Shown here: piece by piece, positions 11,057 through 24,279 of the stretch
How the letters are laid out: the number at the start of each line of letters is the position of its first letter
How positions within the stretch are numbered: the stretch's first letter is position 1
Assembly (NCBI RefSeq): GCF_045679555.1
Contig: NC_092091.1
Location: 17,948,072 to 18,012,071, forward strand
Reading direction: 5' to 3'
Source of the DNA: Salvelinus alpinus
Lineage: Eukaryota; Chordata; Actinopteri; Salmoniformes; Salmonidae
DNA length: 64,000 nt
The notes under the pieces: generated by a model
What the model saw: only the letters and a program-made list of their open reading frames with translations
Told to the model about the DNA's origin: nothing
Database searches by the model: none
Program-made: the position numbers and the translations under genes

Positions 11057-11944
11057 ATATGATTCAGTCAGACTATAGCCACCAGAGTCCCTGCTAGAGG
11101 GGATCCCTTTCCTATACGGTACACACATCTCTGACCTAATCAGGCCCTTGAGTGATGAACAGCAGGACGTATCGACAGAATCACCACTCCAGCAGTATCT
11201 TTATAACTATGTCATTTTGTAACGAACTTCAGAGTGAGAGAAAATAATTATAATGTTGCACAACTATTTTGCAGTAAAGACACCCAAGCGAATTCAATGC
11301 CGAATACAGACTTCAGATGTGAGTGACTGTGTCTCACAGTAAGGCAGCTTTTCAGCGATTGGATGTTCTCCCCCAGTGAGGTTATGGGATTGCATGGTCA
11401 ATGAGGTCCTCATGAGTGTCTGTCTCTCTCGCTGCCGGTGTGTGTGTCTCTCCTATATTCAGTTTCCTAATACATCACACTGTACCAGGTTACTGTCCCT
11501 CAGATGTGGCTGCAGCGGCTCAAAATTCAACTCACAGTACAAGTAAATATAACATATTGCTTAATTCATTTTGGGAAACCTCTCCTGTGTGTTTTCAAGC
11601 TCTTGCTCCTGCTTAGGCTATAACTTATCATGTCTTAGAAATTTGGATTCCTCCGGGGGAAAAAAACGACTTTAGCTATAATTGTTCATTTAACATTTGC
11701 ATATTTGCTAATGTTATCATGAATGAGGCTACAGCGTTTCAGAAAGTACTCCCCCTATATCCCACTGAGTTTTTAGTCCCTTGCTCTTTTGGGCAAAGAC
11801 CCACAGCCTCAGTTGGAGGGACACATTATTGGCTGCCACAGGTCTCCGTTGTTCAAACGTCAGTTACTCATCAGTCATATTTCGACCGCGAATTCACTAT
11901 GTGCTTTTTAGTGATGGTTTTCACATACCGTGCCCTTCATCTCA

Positions 11945-12145
<201 letters not shown>

Positions 12146-13360
12146 GGGTATTTTGCTACTATTTACACCTGGTTGTTTTAATCTAGTAGAGATGAAATAC
12201 TAAAACTGCCTCATCAAACCAGCCATCAATCCTTCACAGAACTGTTGGGAATGTTTCAAAGACAGAATGAAATAATCCTTCATGTGTGCATGCTTTTCTG
12301 ATGGAAAGGATATACAGTGCATGTGTGTATTTTCTGTGAGGGAATGTATTTTGTTCTTTGCTTACCGTAGCAAATTCTCATGAATCCACAAAACAATGTT
12401 TTTTTTGGGGTGTAATGGACCTAGCTTCACTCTCTGCACCACGTTGTATTAATGCTTTGTACATAGATTCAGTGATTATGTGATTGCTTGCCCCAACTAT
12501 AACCAGAGGTATGCAAGATACTAACTATTATTGGGTATGTTTTGTATTCCTTTTTGTCTGGTAAATACTTTTCAATGTTTTAAATGGTATAGAAATGTAG
12601 GTATGTTTTTGATTAAGCGCTACCTAATTTGACAATGTTATAATTGAGTTGGATCATATTTTTATACTAAAGCATATATATACATATATATAAACATATG
12701 TACATATATATATATATGAGTATATCAGAAATTGTTTCGTTGAATAATTAGGTTGAAAAATGCAATGTAAATAGAATAGCTAAGTATCTGGTGATACAAC
12801 CATAGATGTGATTCCCAATGGGGACATTCCTTTGGTTAATTCCCACACTAGAGAGAGTTAACATGTTCTCTATGTGCTGTGCTTCGCTGTAGGGATACTA
12901 AAAGCACTCAAAGCAAATATCAAGACTTGAATACAAAACCTTTCATGGGTTATTGACACTATATTTTCACTCAACAACATGATCTGGATATAGTATTTGT
13001 CTTGAACATGCATAAGTAAATCATCAGCGTTAAGACTGGTAATAAGCTATCATGGCACAGATCCTACATCAATACTGCAGGTTTCCTTCTATGCTATGGT
13101 CTCAGGTGGAAGATTAGGTAATAAAGGGGATGATTGGGGCGTAATTTCACTATTCAGAACATAAATGCTCCATAACTGCCTCATTATGTTCTTCAAGCCA
13201 AACGGTTTGTTGTTTTTGTGGCCCTACTATATCCCTTCTCTGTTTTGATACATGTACAGTATATAGAACATTACGCACTCATAACTTGTCCACAATGAAC
13301 AGTGATTTCATTACAGCTAAATGCAGTAAAGATGCAGTATATTGTTTATTAGAAACTGGG

Positions 13361-13618
13361 TGTTTCGAGCCCTGAATGCTGATTGGCTGATATATCAGAC
13401 CATATACCACGGGTATGATGACAAAACATGTATTTTTACTGCCCTAATTACGTTGGTAACCAGTTTATAATAGCAATAAGGCACCTCTGGGGTTTGTGGT
13501 ATATGGCCAATATACCACGGCTAAGGGCTGTATCCAGGCACTCCGCGTTGCGCATAAGAACATCCATTAGCCATGGTATATTGGCCATATACCACACCCC
13601 CTCTGGCCTTATTGCTTA
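13361..13618. mobile_element. Dispersed repeat with nested 'gtatatggccaatatac' palindromes
   Basis: This begins 'tgtttcgagccctgaatgct' and ends at 'ccttattgcttaat'. I recognise it as a sequence dispersed in salmonid genomes. It contains two inverted blocks, 'gtggtatatggccaatatac' and 'ggtatattggccatatacca', that can pair with each other. No coding capacity. Its class is uncertain (MITE-like). Confidence 0.6.
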
Positions 13619-14757
13619 ATTAACATGCTTCCGCTGTATCAAGCGTTTTACTGGCTTCCCTCCTCACTCGCTGCTGTGTTCTAACTTACTTAATTATAAT
13701 CATGCCATATGTTAGATGACTGAATTTCAAGCTGCCTGTAAATGGCAGTTCTACAATATCTATTGCTCTGGATTGTCAGACCTCTGCAGAATGCAACGCT
13801 GCTTTAGTCCACTAGATTCTAGAATCACAAGGTGAACAGAACACATTAGGGATTACACTCAACCCGTGCCTTAACCTATGACATACAACACTAGACACAA
13901 TAGAGTAAAGTAAAGCTGCACACAGTTCTGTACAGTTCTGTGTCCCCAGCCAGAAGCTACTAGTATGGATATGATACTACACAGTACAGGGATACACAAA
14001 GAGAGGATATGGCGTCATGACAGAATTAGGGAAGGTTTCAAAATTGTGATAGGCAGACAGACCATTGTTGAATCTGTGGAACATAACGACTGTTTGGAAT
14101 TACATTCCTCCACATTAGAGAGGTCGCTCTCTTGCAATAGTGTAAATACAAACAAGATTATATAAGGGTTCAAACACTAGAGCAAAAACCCAGAGGAGAA
14201 GTTATGTGATTGGTAAATTGAAGATGTTTGCTACCCTTAAGGATCTATATTGTTTTGTGTTGAATTGACAAGGGACTTTTGACAAGTATCAGGGAAAATA
14301 TTGTGTCCCTTAGTTTATACTAGCTCAGGACATAGCGAGGTACTGTTCTTCTTTTTTTATTTTTCAAGTGAGTTTATAGTGCCCTGCCATACAGCACACA
14401 GATAATAATAATAATAAATACAACTCTGCAGAAATGATGAGTGCAGAAGATATAGGAAAAAGGTTTGTATTTTGTAGTAAAGAGTTGATGCAGTGTTTTT
14501 ATGGCTAGTGTCATGCAAAGAGACTGGAGACAGTCTTTGGATGCTTTGTTTATGTATACTGTGGCTTGGTAACAATAAAGTACATGTTTGATGAATGTTT
14601 ATCTATTAATTTAAACAACAAACAAGTTGACTTTGAATAGATTGACAAATAAAATTATTTAAAAATCCAACGTTATATTGTCCATCTATTTCAAGTAAAT
14701 AATACCATCTGATTGATGGTGAGAGCTGAATGAATGAAAGACGGCTGCATATTGGTA

Positions 14758-15350
14758 ACTGACAAAATAAAGGAAACAGAAACGCCAACATAAAGCTTTT
14801 TAATAGGGCGTTGGGCCACCAGAACAGCTTCAATGCATCTTGGCATAGATTCTACAAGTGTCTTGAACTCTATTGGAGGGATGCGACACCATTCTTCCAC
14901 AAGGAATCGTTTTTTTGATGGTGGTGTAAAACTCAGGCGCCGCTCCAGAATCTCCCATAAGTGTTCAATTGGGTTGAGATCTGGTGACTGAGACGGCTAT
15001 GACATATGGTTTACATCGTTTTCATGCTCATCAAACCATTCAGAAGATTTTTACGCACTTTCACACTTGGCGGTCCCGTTCTGTGAGCTTGAGTGGTCTA
15101 CCACTTCGCAGTTGAGCCGTTGTTGCTCCTAGTTGTTTCCACATCACAATAACACCACTTACAGTTGACTGGGGCAGCTCTAGCAGGGCAGAAATTTGAT
15201 GAACTGACTTGTTGGAAAGGTGAAATCCTATGACGGTGCCAAGTTGAAAGTCACTGAGCTCTTCAGTAAGGCCAGTCTACTGCCAACGTTTGTCTATCGA
15301 GATTGCATGAGTGTATGCTCGGTTGTATACACCTCTCTGCAACATTTGTA
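14758..15350 (-). mobile_element. Mosaic Tc1-like non-autonomous element
   Basis: The left terminus is 'actgacaaaataaaggaaac', preceded by TA. The first 280 bp resemble one Tc1-derived family ('cttcaatgcatcttggcata'). From about 15050 the sequence matches the minus strand of the transposase-bearing element at 52161-53422 ('gaaagtcactgagctcttca', 'ctgccaacgtttgtctat'). No open transposase remains. It ends where a Sleeping Beauty-type element begins, near 15350. Confidence 0.6.
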
Positions 15351-15724
15351 GCTGTTAAAAATGCCCTGTCTTATGTCAGTTAGGATCACCACTTTATTTT
15401 AAGAATGTGAAATGTCAGAATAATAGTAGAGAGAATGATTTATTTCAGCTTTTATTTATTTTATAATTTTCCCTGTGGGTCAGAAGTTTCCATACACTGA
15501 ATTAGTATTTGATAGGATTGCCTTTAAATCATTTAACTTGGGTCAAACGTTTCGGCTAGCCTTCCACAAGCTTCCCACAATAAGTTGGGTGAATTTGGCC
15601 CATTCCTCTTGACAGAGCTGGTGTAACTGAGTCAGGTTTGTAGGCCTGCTCTTGCTCGCACACGCTTTTTCAGTTCTGCCCACAAATTTTCCATAGGATT
15701 GAGGTCAGGGCTTTGTGATGGTCA

Positions 15725-16198
<474 letters not shown>

Positions 16199-16606
16199 TC
16201 AATATAGGACTTGTTTTACTGTGGATATAGAAGCTTTTGTACCCGTTTCCTCCAGCATCTTCACAAGGTCCTTTGCTGTTGTTCTGGGATTGATTTGCAC
16301 TTTTCGCACCAAAGTACGTTAATCTCTAGGAGACAGAACGCTTCTCCTTCCTGAGCGGTATGACGGCTGCGTGGTCCCATGGTGTTTATACTTGCGTACT
16401 ATTGTTTTTACAGATGAACGTGGTACCATCAGGCGTTTGGAAATTGCTCCCAAGGATGAACCAGACTTGTGGAGGTCTACATTTATTTTCTGAGGTCTTG
16501 GCTGATTTCTTTTGATTTTCCCATGATGTCAAGCAAAGAGGCACTGAGTTTGAAGGTAGGCCTTGAAATACATCCTTGAAATACATCCACAGGTACACCT
16601 GCAATT

Positions 16607-17056
16607 CTGCTACTCTCTGTTTATCATATGTGCATATGATTAACTATACATTCATGTACATACTATCTCAATTGGGCCAACCAACCAGTGCTCCTGCACA
16701 TTGGCTAACCGGGCTATCTGCATTGTGTCCCATCCACCACCCGCCAACCCCTCTTTTACGCTACTGCTATTCTCTGTTCATCATATATGCATAGTCACTT
16801 TAACCATATATACATGTACATACTACCTCAATCAGCCTGACTAACCGGTGTCTGTATGTAGCCTCGCTACATTTATAGCCTCGCTACTGTTTGTAGCCTG
16901 TCTTTTTACTGTTGTTTTATTTCTTTACTTACCTATTGTTCACCTAATACCTTTTTTGCACTATTGGTTAGAGCCTGTAAGTAAGCATTTCACTGTAAGG
17001 TCTACACCTGTTGTATTCGGCGCACGTGACAAATAAAATTTGATTTGATTTGATTT
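16607..17056 (+). mobile_element. LINE 3' UTR fragment in the Tc1 element
   Basis: The segment contains 'ctctctgttcatcatatatg', 'agcctgtaagtaagcatttc' and the end 'gtgacaaataaaatttgatt' followed by a (TTGAT)n tail. It is a heavily 5'-truncated LINE 3' end, in + orientation. A related tail lies at 48731-48872. Confidence 0.75.
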
Positions 17057-17439
17057 GACTCAAATTATGTCATTTAGTGATGTCAAGCAAATGTCATCAA
17101 ATGATGTCAAGCAAAGAGGCACTGAATTTGAAGGTAGGCCTTGAAATACATCCACAGGTACACCTCCAATTGACCCAAATGATGTCAATTAGCCTATCAG
17201 AAAGCTTCTAAAGCCATGACATCATTTTCTGGAATTTTCCAAGCTGTTTAAAGGCACAGTCAACTTAGTGTATGTAAACTTCTGACCCACTGGAATTGTG
17301 ATACAGTGAATTATAAGTGAAATAATCTGTCTGTAAACAATTGTTGGACAAATTACTTGTGTCATGCACAAAGTAGATGTCCTAACCAACTTGCCAAAAC
17401 TATAGTTTTGCGCCGCAATTGTTGGATAACTATAGTTAT

Positions 17440-19258
17440 CCGCCGCAATTGTTGCAACCTCTATTACTAGCCTGTTCAACCTCTCTTTCGTATCGTCTGA
17501 GATCCCCAAAGATTGGAAAGCAGCCGCGGTCATCCCCCTCTTCAAAGTGGGAGACACTGTAGACCCAAACTGCTACAGACCTATTTCTATCCTACCCTGC
17601 CTTTCTAAGGTCTTCGAAAGCTAAGTTAACAAACAGATCACCGACCATTTCGAATCACACCGTACCTTCTCCGCTATGCAATCTGGTTTCCGAGCTGGTC
17701 ATGGGTGCACCTCAGCCACGCTCAAGGTCCTAAACAATATCACAACCACCATTGATAAAAGACAATACTGTGCAGCCATATTCATCAACCTGGCCAAGGC
17801 TTTCGTCTCTGTCAACCACCACATTCTTATCGGCAGACTCAACAGCCTTTGTTTCTCAAATGACTGCCTCGTCTGGTTCACTAACTACTTATCTGACAGA
17901 GTTCAGTGTGTCAAATCGGAGGACCTGTTGTCCGGACCTCTGGCAGTCTCTATGGGGGTGCCACAGGGTTCAACTCTTGGGCCGACTCTTTTCTCTGTAT
18001 ACATCAATGATGTCACTCTTGCTGCTCTTGATTCTCTGATCCACCTCTACACAGACGACACCATTCTGTATACTTCTGGCCCTTCTTTGGACACTGTGTT
18101 AACTAACCTCCAGCTGAGCTTCAATGCCACACAACTCTCCTTCCGTGGCCTCCAACTCCTGCAAGTAAAACTAAATGCATGCTCTTCAATCGATCGCTGC
18201 CCACACCTGCCCGCCCGTCCAGCATCACTACTCTGGGCGGTTCTGACTTAGAATATATGGACAATTACAAATACCTAGGTGTCTGGTTAGACTGTAAACT
18301 CTCCTTCCAGACTCACATTAAGCATCTCCAATCCCAAATTAAATCTAGAATCGGCTTCCTATTTCGTAACAAAGCATCCTTCACTCATGCTGCCAAACAT
18401 ACCCTCGTAAAACTGACTATCCTACCGATCCTTGACTTCGGCGAAGTCATTTACAAAATAGCCTCCAACACTCTACTCAGCAAATTGGATGCAGTCTATC
18501 ACAGTGCCATCCATTTTGTCACCAAAGCCCCATATACTACCTACCACTGCGACCTGTATGCTCTCGTTGGCTGGCACTCGCTTAATACTGGCTCCAGGTC
18601 ATCTTTAAGTCTTTGCTAGGTAAAGCCCCGCCTTATCTCAGCTCACTGGTCACCATAGCAGCACCCACCCGTAGCACGTGCTCCAGCAGGTATATTTCAC
18701 TCGTCACCCCCAAAGCCAATTCCGCCTTTGGCCGCCTTTCCTTCCAGTTCTCTGCTGCCAATGATGGGAACGAATTGCAAAAATCACTGAAGCTGGAGAC
18801 TCATATCTCCCTCACTAACTTTAAGCATCAGCTGTCAGAGCAGCTTACAGATCATTGCACCTGTACATAGCCCATCTGTAAATAGCCCACCCAACTACCT
18901 CATCCCAATATTGTTTTGTTTTTTTGTTTTTTTGCTCCTTTGCACCCCAGTATCTCTACTTGCACATTCATCTTCTGCACATCTATCACTCCAGTGTTTA
19001 ATTGCTCAATTGTAGTTATTTCGCCACTATGGCCTATTTATTGCCTTACCTCCCTAATCTTACTTCATTTGCACACACTGTATATAGACTTTTCTATTGT
19101 GTTATTGACTGTACATTTGTTTATTCCATATGTAACTCTGTGTTGTTGTTTGTGTCGCACTGCTTTGCTTTATCTTGGCCAGGTCGCAGTTGTAAATGAG
19201 AACTTGTTCTCAACTGGCCTATCTGGTTAAGTAAAGATTAAATAAAAAATTTAATAAA
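17440..19258 (+). mobile_element. LINE copy D (same family as A): RT to 3' end
   Basis: This begins within the reverse transcriptase upstream region ('FNLSFVSS') and runs to a complete 3' end ('ggccaggtcgcagttgtaaa', 'taaagattaaataaaa'). The frame 17676-18251 has RT motif 'GVPQGSTLGPT' at about 17955 and 'YTDD' at 18048-18059, in place of YADD. Motif A reads 'FINLAKAFVS': the first, catalytic Asp is Asn (17787-17789) and the second is Val (17805-17807). The C-terminal part (18179-18870) ends 'LSEQLTDHCTCT' after frame breaks. It is inserted in the Tc1 element, with a short rearrangement at its 5' junction (17400-17455). It cannot move itself. Confidence 0.9.
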
Positions 19259-19352
19259 ATAGTTTGTTAACAAGAAATTTGTGGAGTGGTTGAAAAACAA
19301 GTTTTAATGACTCCAACCAAAGTGTATGTAAACTTACGACTTCAACGGTATA

Positions 19353-19909
19353 GTGTACGTTGTGTAACATTGCCTTGGTAGTTTCATAACTTGAATATTT
19401 CAATTCTTATGGCAGGCCCTGATTCGTTATGGGGGTGCTTAGTCCCTCCTAGCCCCGGTAATCAAACCCTGCACTTGCTGATCTGCACCACAGGATTAAA
19501 TTAAATTGTTCTCACTCTCTATATACATTGGTCAGCTACATTGTCAGCATGCATTTTATATCATTATAAACACCAAAAAGTGAATCCAGTACTAAGCAGG
19601 TAAGGGTATGACTTTTCTTTCCTTGGATTTTATCATTATTCCCACTTTCCAAGTTACACCAGATGTAAATTCGGGAGATTCATCCACATAATAGGTAACC
19701 AAAACATTTTTTTAAATCGTCAACCTAAAAGGATAATAAGAGGATGATGTGACATTAAAATCACAAATGATAAGAAAAAGGTCACAGGTCAGGAGGAACA
19801 GGCAAGGTATAGTAAATTTACACAATACGCTAGATGGCGCTATATTCTTACCATCATACATCAGTCCCGTCTTTCATCTTCCTGTCCAGTGTGTCGCACA
19901 GTTTCCGTT
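19353..19909. other. Spacer, no gene recognised
   Basis: A/T-rich sequence with no coding or repeat signature that I can name. It leads into the yars2 relic. Confidence 0.4.
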
Positions 19910-20868
19910 ATGGAGGCGTCTATTAAGACGTTTTGCTTGTACATCTCGGCATGATTCTTGTATTATTTCGATAAGCACACTCCCACGGATAACGTTAAGA
20001 TACAGGTTTCATCGCTCTGCAACAGCCCAGGGAGGATTTATATTTATAGTATCTCTAAATAAATGGGGCATTCAGAAGGATGGTTTCCCTGAAAAAGCAG
20101 ACCAAGATCAACTTCCTCAGCTACTGCAGTCTTGGTACCAGACCCCACGGCAGACAGCCTTCATGTGAGTAATTTACTCGCCATCATCGGGCTACTGAGT
20201 TTTCAAAGCGCAGGACACGCTGGCGTCGCTCTAATCGGTGGTGTAACAGCACTGGTAGGAGACCCAAGCGGGAAAACGAGCGAGAGAGAGCGTGCAGCGA
20301 ATCCTTACCAACCATGAACTAACTTTCCACAACGACTCTAAGAAGTTTGGCACTGTAACCGTATTGAACAAGTTAACTTTGTACAAAGACTGGAATGGTT
20401 GCTTTTCTGGCAGACATTTCCGAATGGGGACCCTGCTCAGTAGGCATGCAGTGACCAGTCCAGGTTGAAGAGTGCAGAACGCATGAGCCTTACGAGTTCT
20501 CTTACCAGCTGTTTCAAGCCTATGACTTCTACCACCTGAACCAGAATCACAGCTGTAAGATCCAGCTTGGAGGGACAGAACAACTGGGCAACCAGATGTC
20601 TGGGCACAAGTTCATACACAAGTAATGTTGCGTCATTCATTGGACACACACACATTTCCAAATATATTGACCAATTATCACATTGATTCCGGATATTGTA
20701 GCCAAGCATCTAAAGGATGCATCAGACACTAAAGTGATGCATCGTGCCCATAAATAACCTATAATAATAATACAAATTAATATAATAAACATGCACAGAC
20801 TTGCCTCAACATTAACTGACCAGTGATGGTCTCTTTGATGTCCATTGTAATCCATTTCTCCACGACAG

Positions 20869-21027
20869 GGTGACTGAACAGGAGGTGTATGGGCTGACCC
20901 TCCCACTGGTGGCCAGCTCTGTGTTGGACAAACTGGAGAAGACGGCAGTGTGGCTGAACAGGGTCAAGACATCTCCGTTTGACCTTTATCAGTTCTTCCT
21001 CAGGCAGCCTGACAGCAGTGTGGAATG
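20869..21027 (+). pseudogene. yars2: yars2 relic, exon with damaged KMSKS-type loop
   Basis: The acceptor 'ccacgacag' and donor 'gtaggtgg' are intact. The exon reads 'EVYGLTLPLVASSVLDKLEK' followed by 'TAVWLNRVKTSPFDLYQFFL'. The human protein has '[20 protein letters not shown]' here, so the KLGKS loop has become KLEKT, with residues lost. The last codon, split across the intron, gives Trp where the human protein has Arg (CGG to TGG). Confidence 0.85.
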
Positions 21028-21229
21028 GTAGGTGGCTGGAGACCAGGGTTGCCAGGCGGCCCATGACGACCTAGAATGTCAGCACAATCACCACTCAAAA
21101 CCCACCCACAAGGCCTTAAACTAGCCCCCCAAAAATGTTCATAGGGAGGGAGAAGTATGTAGCTAGCTAGTGCTGTTAGTTGTTCTCACATCACTTGTCA
21201 TTACTTGTGTGTGCGTGCTGGTGCTGCTC

Positions 21230-22455
21230 TCCTCTCACTCACTCAGCTGCCTGTGGCCTGCAACACTCAACTCACACCCTTCCGGCCCTCCCCACCACTC
21301 ACTCAGCTGCCTGTGGCCTGCAACACTCTCAACTCACACCCTTCCGGCCCTCCCCATCACTCACTCAGCTGCCTGTGGCCTGCAACACTCTCTCAACTCA
21401 CACCCTTCCGGCCCTCCCCACCACTCACTCAGCTGCCTGTGGCCTGCAACACTCTCTCAACTCACACCCTTCCAGCCCTTCCCACCACTCACTCAGCTGC
21501 CTGTGGCATGCAACACTCTCTCAACTCACACCCTTCCAGCCCTCCCCACCACTCACTCAGCTGCCTGTGGCCTGCAACACTCTCTCAACTCACACCCTTC
21601 CAGCCCTTCCCACCACTCACTCAGCTGCCTGTGGCCTGCAACACTCTCTCAACTCACACCCTTCCAGGCCTCCCCACCACTCACTCAGCTGCCTGTGGCC
21701 TGCAACACTCTCTCAACTCACACCCTTCCGGCCCTCCCCACCACTCACTCAGCTGCCTGTGGCCTGCAACACTCTCTCAACTCACACCCTTCCGGCCTTC
21801 CCCACCACTCACTCAGCTGCCTGTGGCCTGCAACACTCTCTCAACTCACACCCTTCCAGCCCTTCCCACCACTCACTCAGCTGCCTGTGGCCTGCAACAC
21901 TCTCTCAACTCACACCCTTCCAGCCCTTCCCACCACTCACTCAGCTGCCTGTGGCCTGCAACACTCTCTCAACTCACACCCTTCCGGCCCTCCCCACCAC
22001 TCACTCAGCTGCCTGTGGCCTGCAACACTCTCTCAACTCACACCCTTCCGGCCCTCCCCACCACTCACTCAGCTGCCTGTGGCCTGCAACACTCTCAACT
22101 CACACCCTTCCGGCCCTCCCCACCACTCACTCAGCTGCCTGTGGCCTGCAACACTCTCTCAACTCACACCCTTCCAGCCCTTCCCACCACTCACTCAGCT
22201 GCCTGTGGCCTGCAACACTCTCTCAACTCACACCCTTCCGGCCCTTCCCACCACTCACTCAGCTGCCTGTGGCCTGCAACACTCTCTCAACTCACACCCT
22301 TCCAGCCCTCCCCACCACTCACTCAGCTGCCTGTGGCCTGCAACACTCTCTCAACTCACACCCTTCCAGCCCTTCCCACCACTCACTCAGCTGCCTGTGG
22401 CCTGCAACACTCTCTCAACTCACACCCTTCCAGCCCTCCCCACCACTCACTCAGC
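21230..22455. repeat. 64-bp minisatellite, about 19 copies, in a yars2 relic intron
   Basis: The unit contains 'cactcactcagctgcctgtg', 'gcctgcaacactctctcaac' and 'tcacacccttccggccctcc'. Copies are 64 bp, with 60- and 62-bp variants at the left edge. Variation is mostly G/A at 'ccggcc/ccagcc' and C/T near 'cctcc/cttcc'. Because 64 is not a multiple of 3 and the unit has no forward stop, all three + frames stay open for over 430 codons. These are not genes. Confidence 0.97.
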
Positions 22456-22967
22456 AACAGCCTGCTCCACTGCCTGATAGTCTGCAGCATCAGGTCACAG
22501 TGAAATCAATCATGTTTTTTTAAGAGAAATGCCATGGCAGCTGCGGTGCAATTTCGAAGTAGCTCCAAAAAACGCAACTAATACATTTTGACCCGCAACA
22601 TCTTTTTTAAAGTAGGCAAATTTTGCGGGAAACATGTGGACATGGAAACCCTGCTGGAGAATCCAGTGGAACTGGTCCTGCTTATCAGAGCCTTCTATTT
22701 AGAACTAAACAGAGGGGTGTCCTAGGTTTGAGGAGTTGGCGAGGTAACTTTGGTCAACTCTGAGTACAATTCGGGATATCCGGTCATACGAAAGTGACTC
22801 ACCTTTTAGCCAGCAAAATTTCTATGGCAACAAATCCTTTAGAACTAACCTGCTCCGGGGCAGGCTAACTCCACTTAACCTGAATTAAATTACTTTTCCG
22901 CGAGTTGAGAACCAATGAAATCAGATTCCCTCCCTCCTGCAAAGATTGCGTCGTCATCCCCTGCACG

Positions 22968-23085
22968 ATTAAGTGCTTTGCTTAAGGACATAGCGTTAGA
23001 TTTTTCGGCTCCGGTATTCGAACCAGCGACCTTTCTGTTACTGGTCCAATGCTCTAACCTCGAGGATACCTGCCGCTGATCTAGG
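22968..23085 (-). mobile_element. tRNA-derived SINE (antisense)
   Basis: The minus strand reads 'gaggttagagcattggacca', 'gtaacagaaaggtcgctggt' and 'tcgaataccgg', giving A-box-like and B-box ('ggttcgaatacc') polymerase III motifs of a tRNA-like head. It is not an intact tRNA gene. It is a truncated SINE related to the one at 26045. Confidence 0.75.
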
Positions 23086-23291
23086 ATCAGATCTCCCCCT
23101 CTATGATTTAAAAGGCCAACTAGATCCGCACACCTCTTAGGCTGATATAATTTTCTGGTGTACAGCCTGATACTAAGTAGTGGAAAGTTTCCTTAACAAG
23201 CCAGACTGTTCAATGGAATTACATTACACTCTAACAGTTTGTCTGTGTGTTTGGTTCTTCAGTGGGTTGAATTTGGTGACAAATTATCCAC

Positions 23292-23852
23292 AAGAAAGTA
23301 TTATTTACCTGACTTTATTGCCCAGAAAGTATTATTTACCTGACTTTATTGCCCAGAAAGTATTATTTACCTGACTTCAGAGCCCAGAAAGTATTATTTA
23401 CCTGACTTTATTGCCCAGAAAGTATTATTTACCTGACTTTATTGCCCAGAAAGTATTATTTACCTGACTTCAGAGACCAGAAAGTATTATTTACCTGACT
23501 TCAGAGACCAGAAAGTATTATTTACCTGACTTCAGAGACCAGAAAGTATTATTTACCTGACTTTATTGCCCAGAAAGTATTATTTACCTGACTTCAGAGC
23601 CCAGAAAGTATTATTTACCTGACTTCAGAGCCCAGAAAGTATTATTTACCTGACTTCAGAGCCCAGAAAGTATTATTTACCTGACTTCAGAGCCCAGAAA
23701 GTATTATTTACCTGACTTCAGAGCCCAGAAAGTATTATTTACCTGACTTCAGAGCCCAGAAAGTATTATTTACCTGACTTCAGAGCCCAGAAAGTATTAT
23801 TTACCTGACTTTAGAGCCCAGAAAGTATTATTTACCTGACTTTATTGCCCAG
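23292..23852. repeat. 31-bp minisatellite, about 18 copies
   Basis: The unit is 'agaaagtattatttacctga' plus 'cttcagagccc', with an alternative ending 'ctttattgccc'. The two unit types alternate in blocks, which suggests local duplications of multi-unit runs. Units are contiguous with no spacers. Confidence 0.97.
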
Positions 23853-23877
23853 CACTGCTGAATACATTTCTATCCCT

Positions 23878-24022
23878 TTCACATCATTTAGCAGACGCTC
23901 TTATCCAGAGCCACTTACAGTAGAGTGAATGCATTTTCGTACTCTTTAATACTGGTCCCACGTGGGAATCGAACCCACAATCCTGGCGTTGCAAGCACAG
24001 TACTCTACCAACTGAGCCACAC
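23878..24022 (-). mobile_element. tRNA-derived SINE, nearly full length
   Basis: The minus strand starts 'tcctgtgtggctcagttggt' (A box), continues 'gtgggttcgattcccacgtg' (B box) and ends with the tail 'gataagagcgtctgctaaat'. That tail is the same as the 3' end of the LINE at 7093-7472, as expected if the LINE machinery mobilises this SINE. It lies in a yars2 relic intron. Confidence 0.85.
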
Positions 24023-24279
24023 AGGACTCGGTTGGTAGAGACTGCAAGACTTCGGTCAGCATGCATGCACGGGAAAACACATTTTGCTTGCCACACACCG
24101 TCCTGTCATCGTTTGTGACAGACAAGGGTTATTTGTGTGCGTCTTGTCTTTGTAAATGTGTGCGACAAACCTACTATGAGACACTTTGTGAACACGGGAC
24201 CTGATATTAGTACCTGAGTTTAGCCTATCCATGGTGATGTTGGAGACTGAGTCAGTGTTGGTTGTTGTGCTACCTGCAG

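Noticed and set aside
21170-22523. Three overlapping forward frames of 432-447 codons
   Set aside because: They lie in a 64-bp minisatellite within a pseudogene intron and translate the same unit in three frames.
23292-23852. CRISPR-like 31-bp direct repeats
   Set aside because: Units are contiguous with no spacers, there are no cas genes, and the DNA is vertebrate.
23878-24022. A tRNA gene on the minus strand
   Set aside because: It has A- and B-box motifs but no full cloverleaf, and it ends in a LINE-type tail, so it is a SINE.
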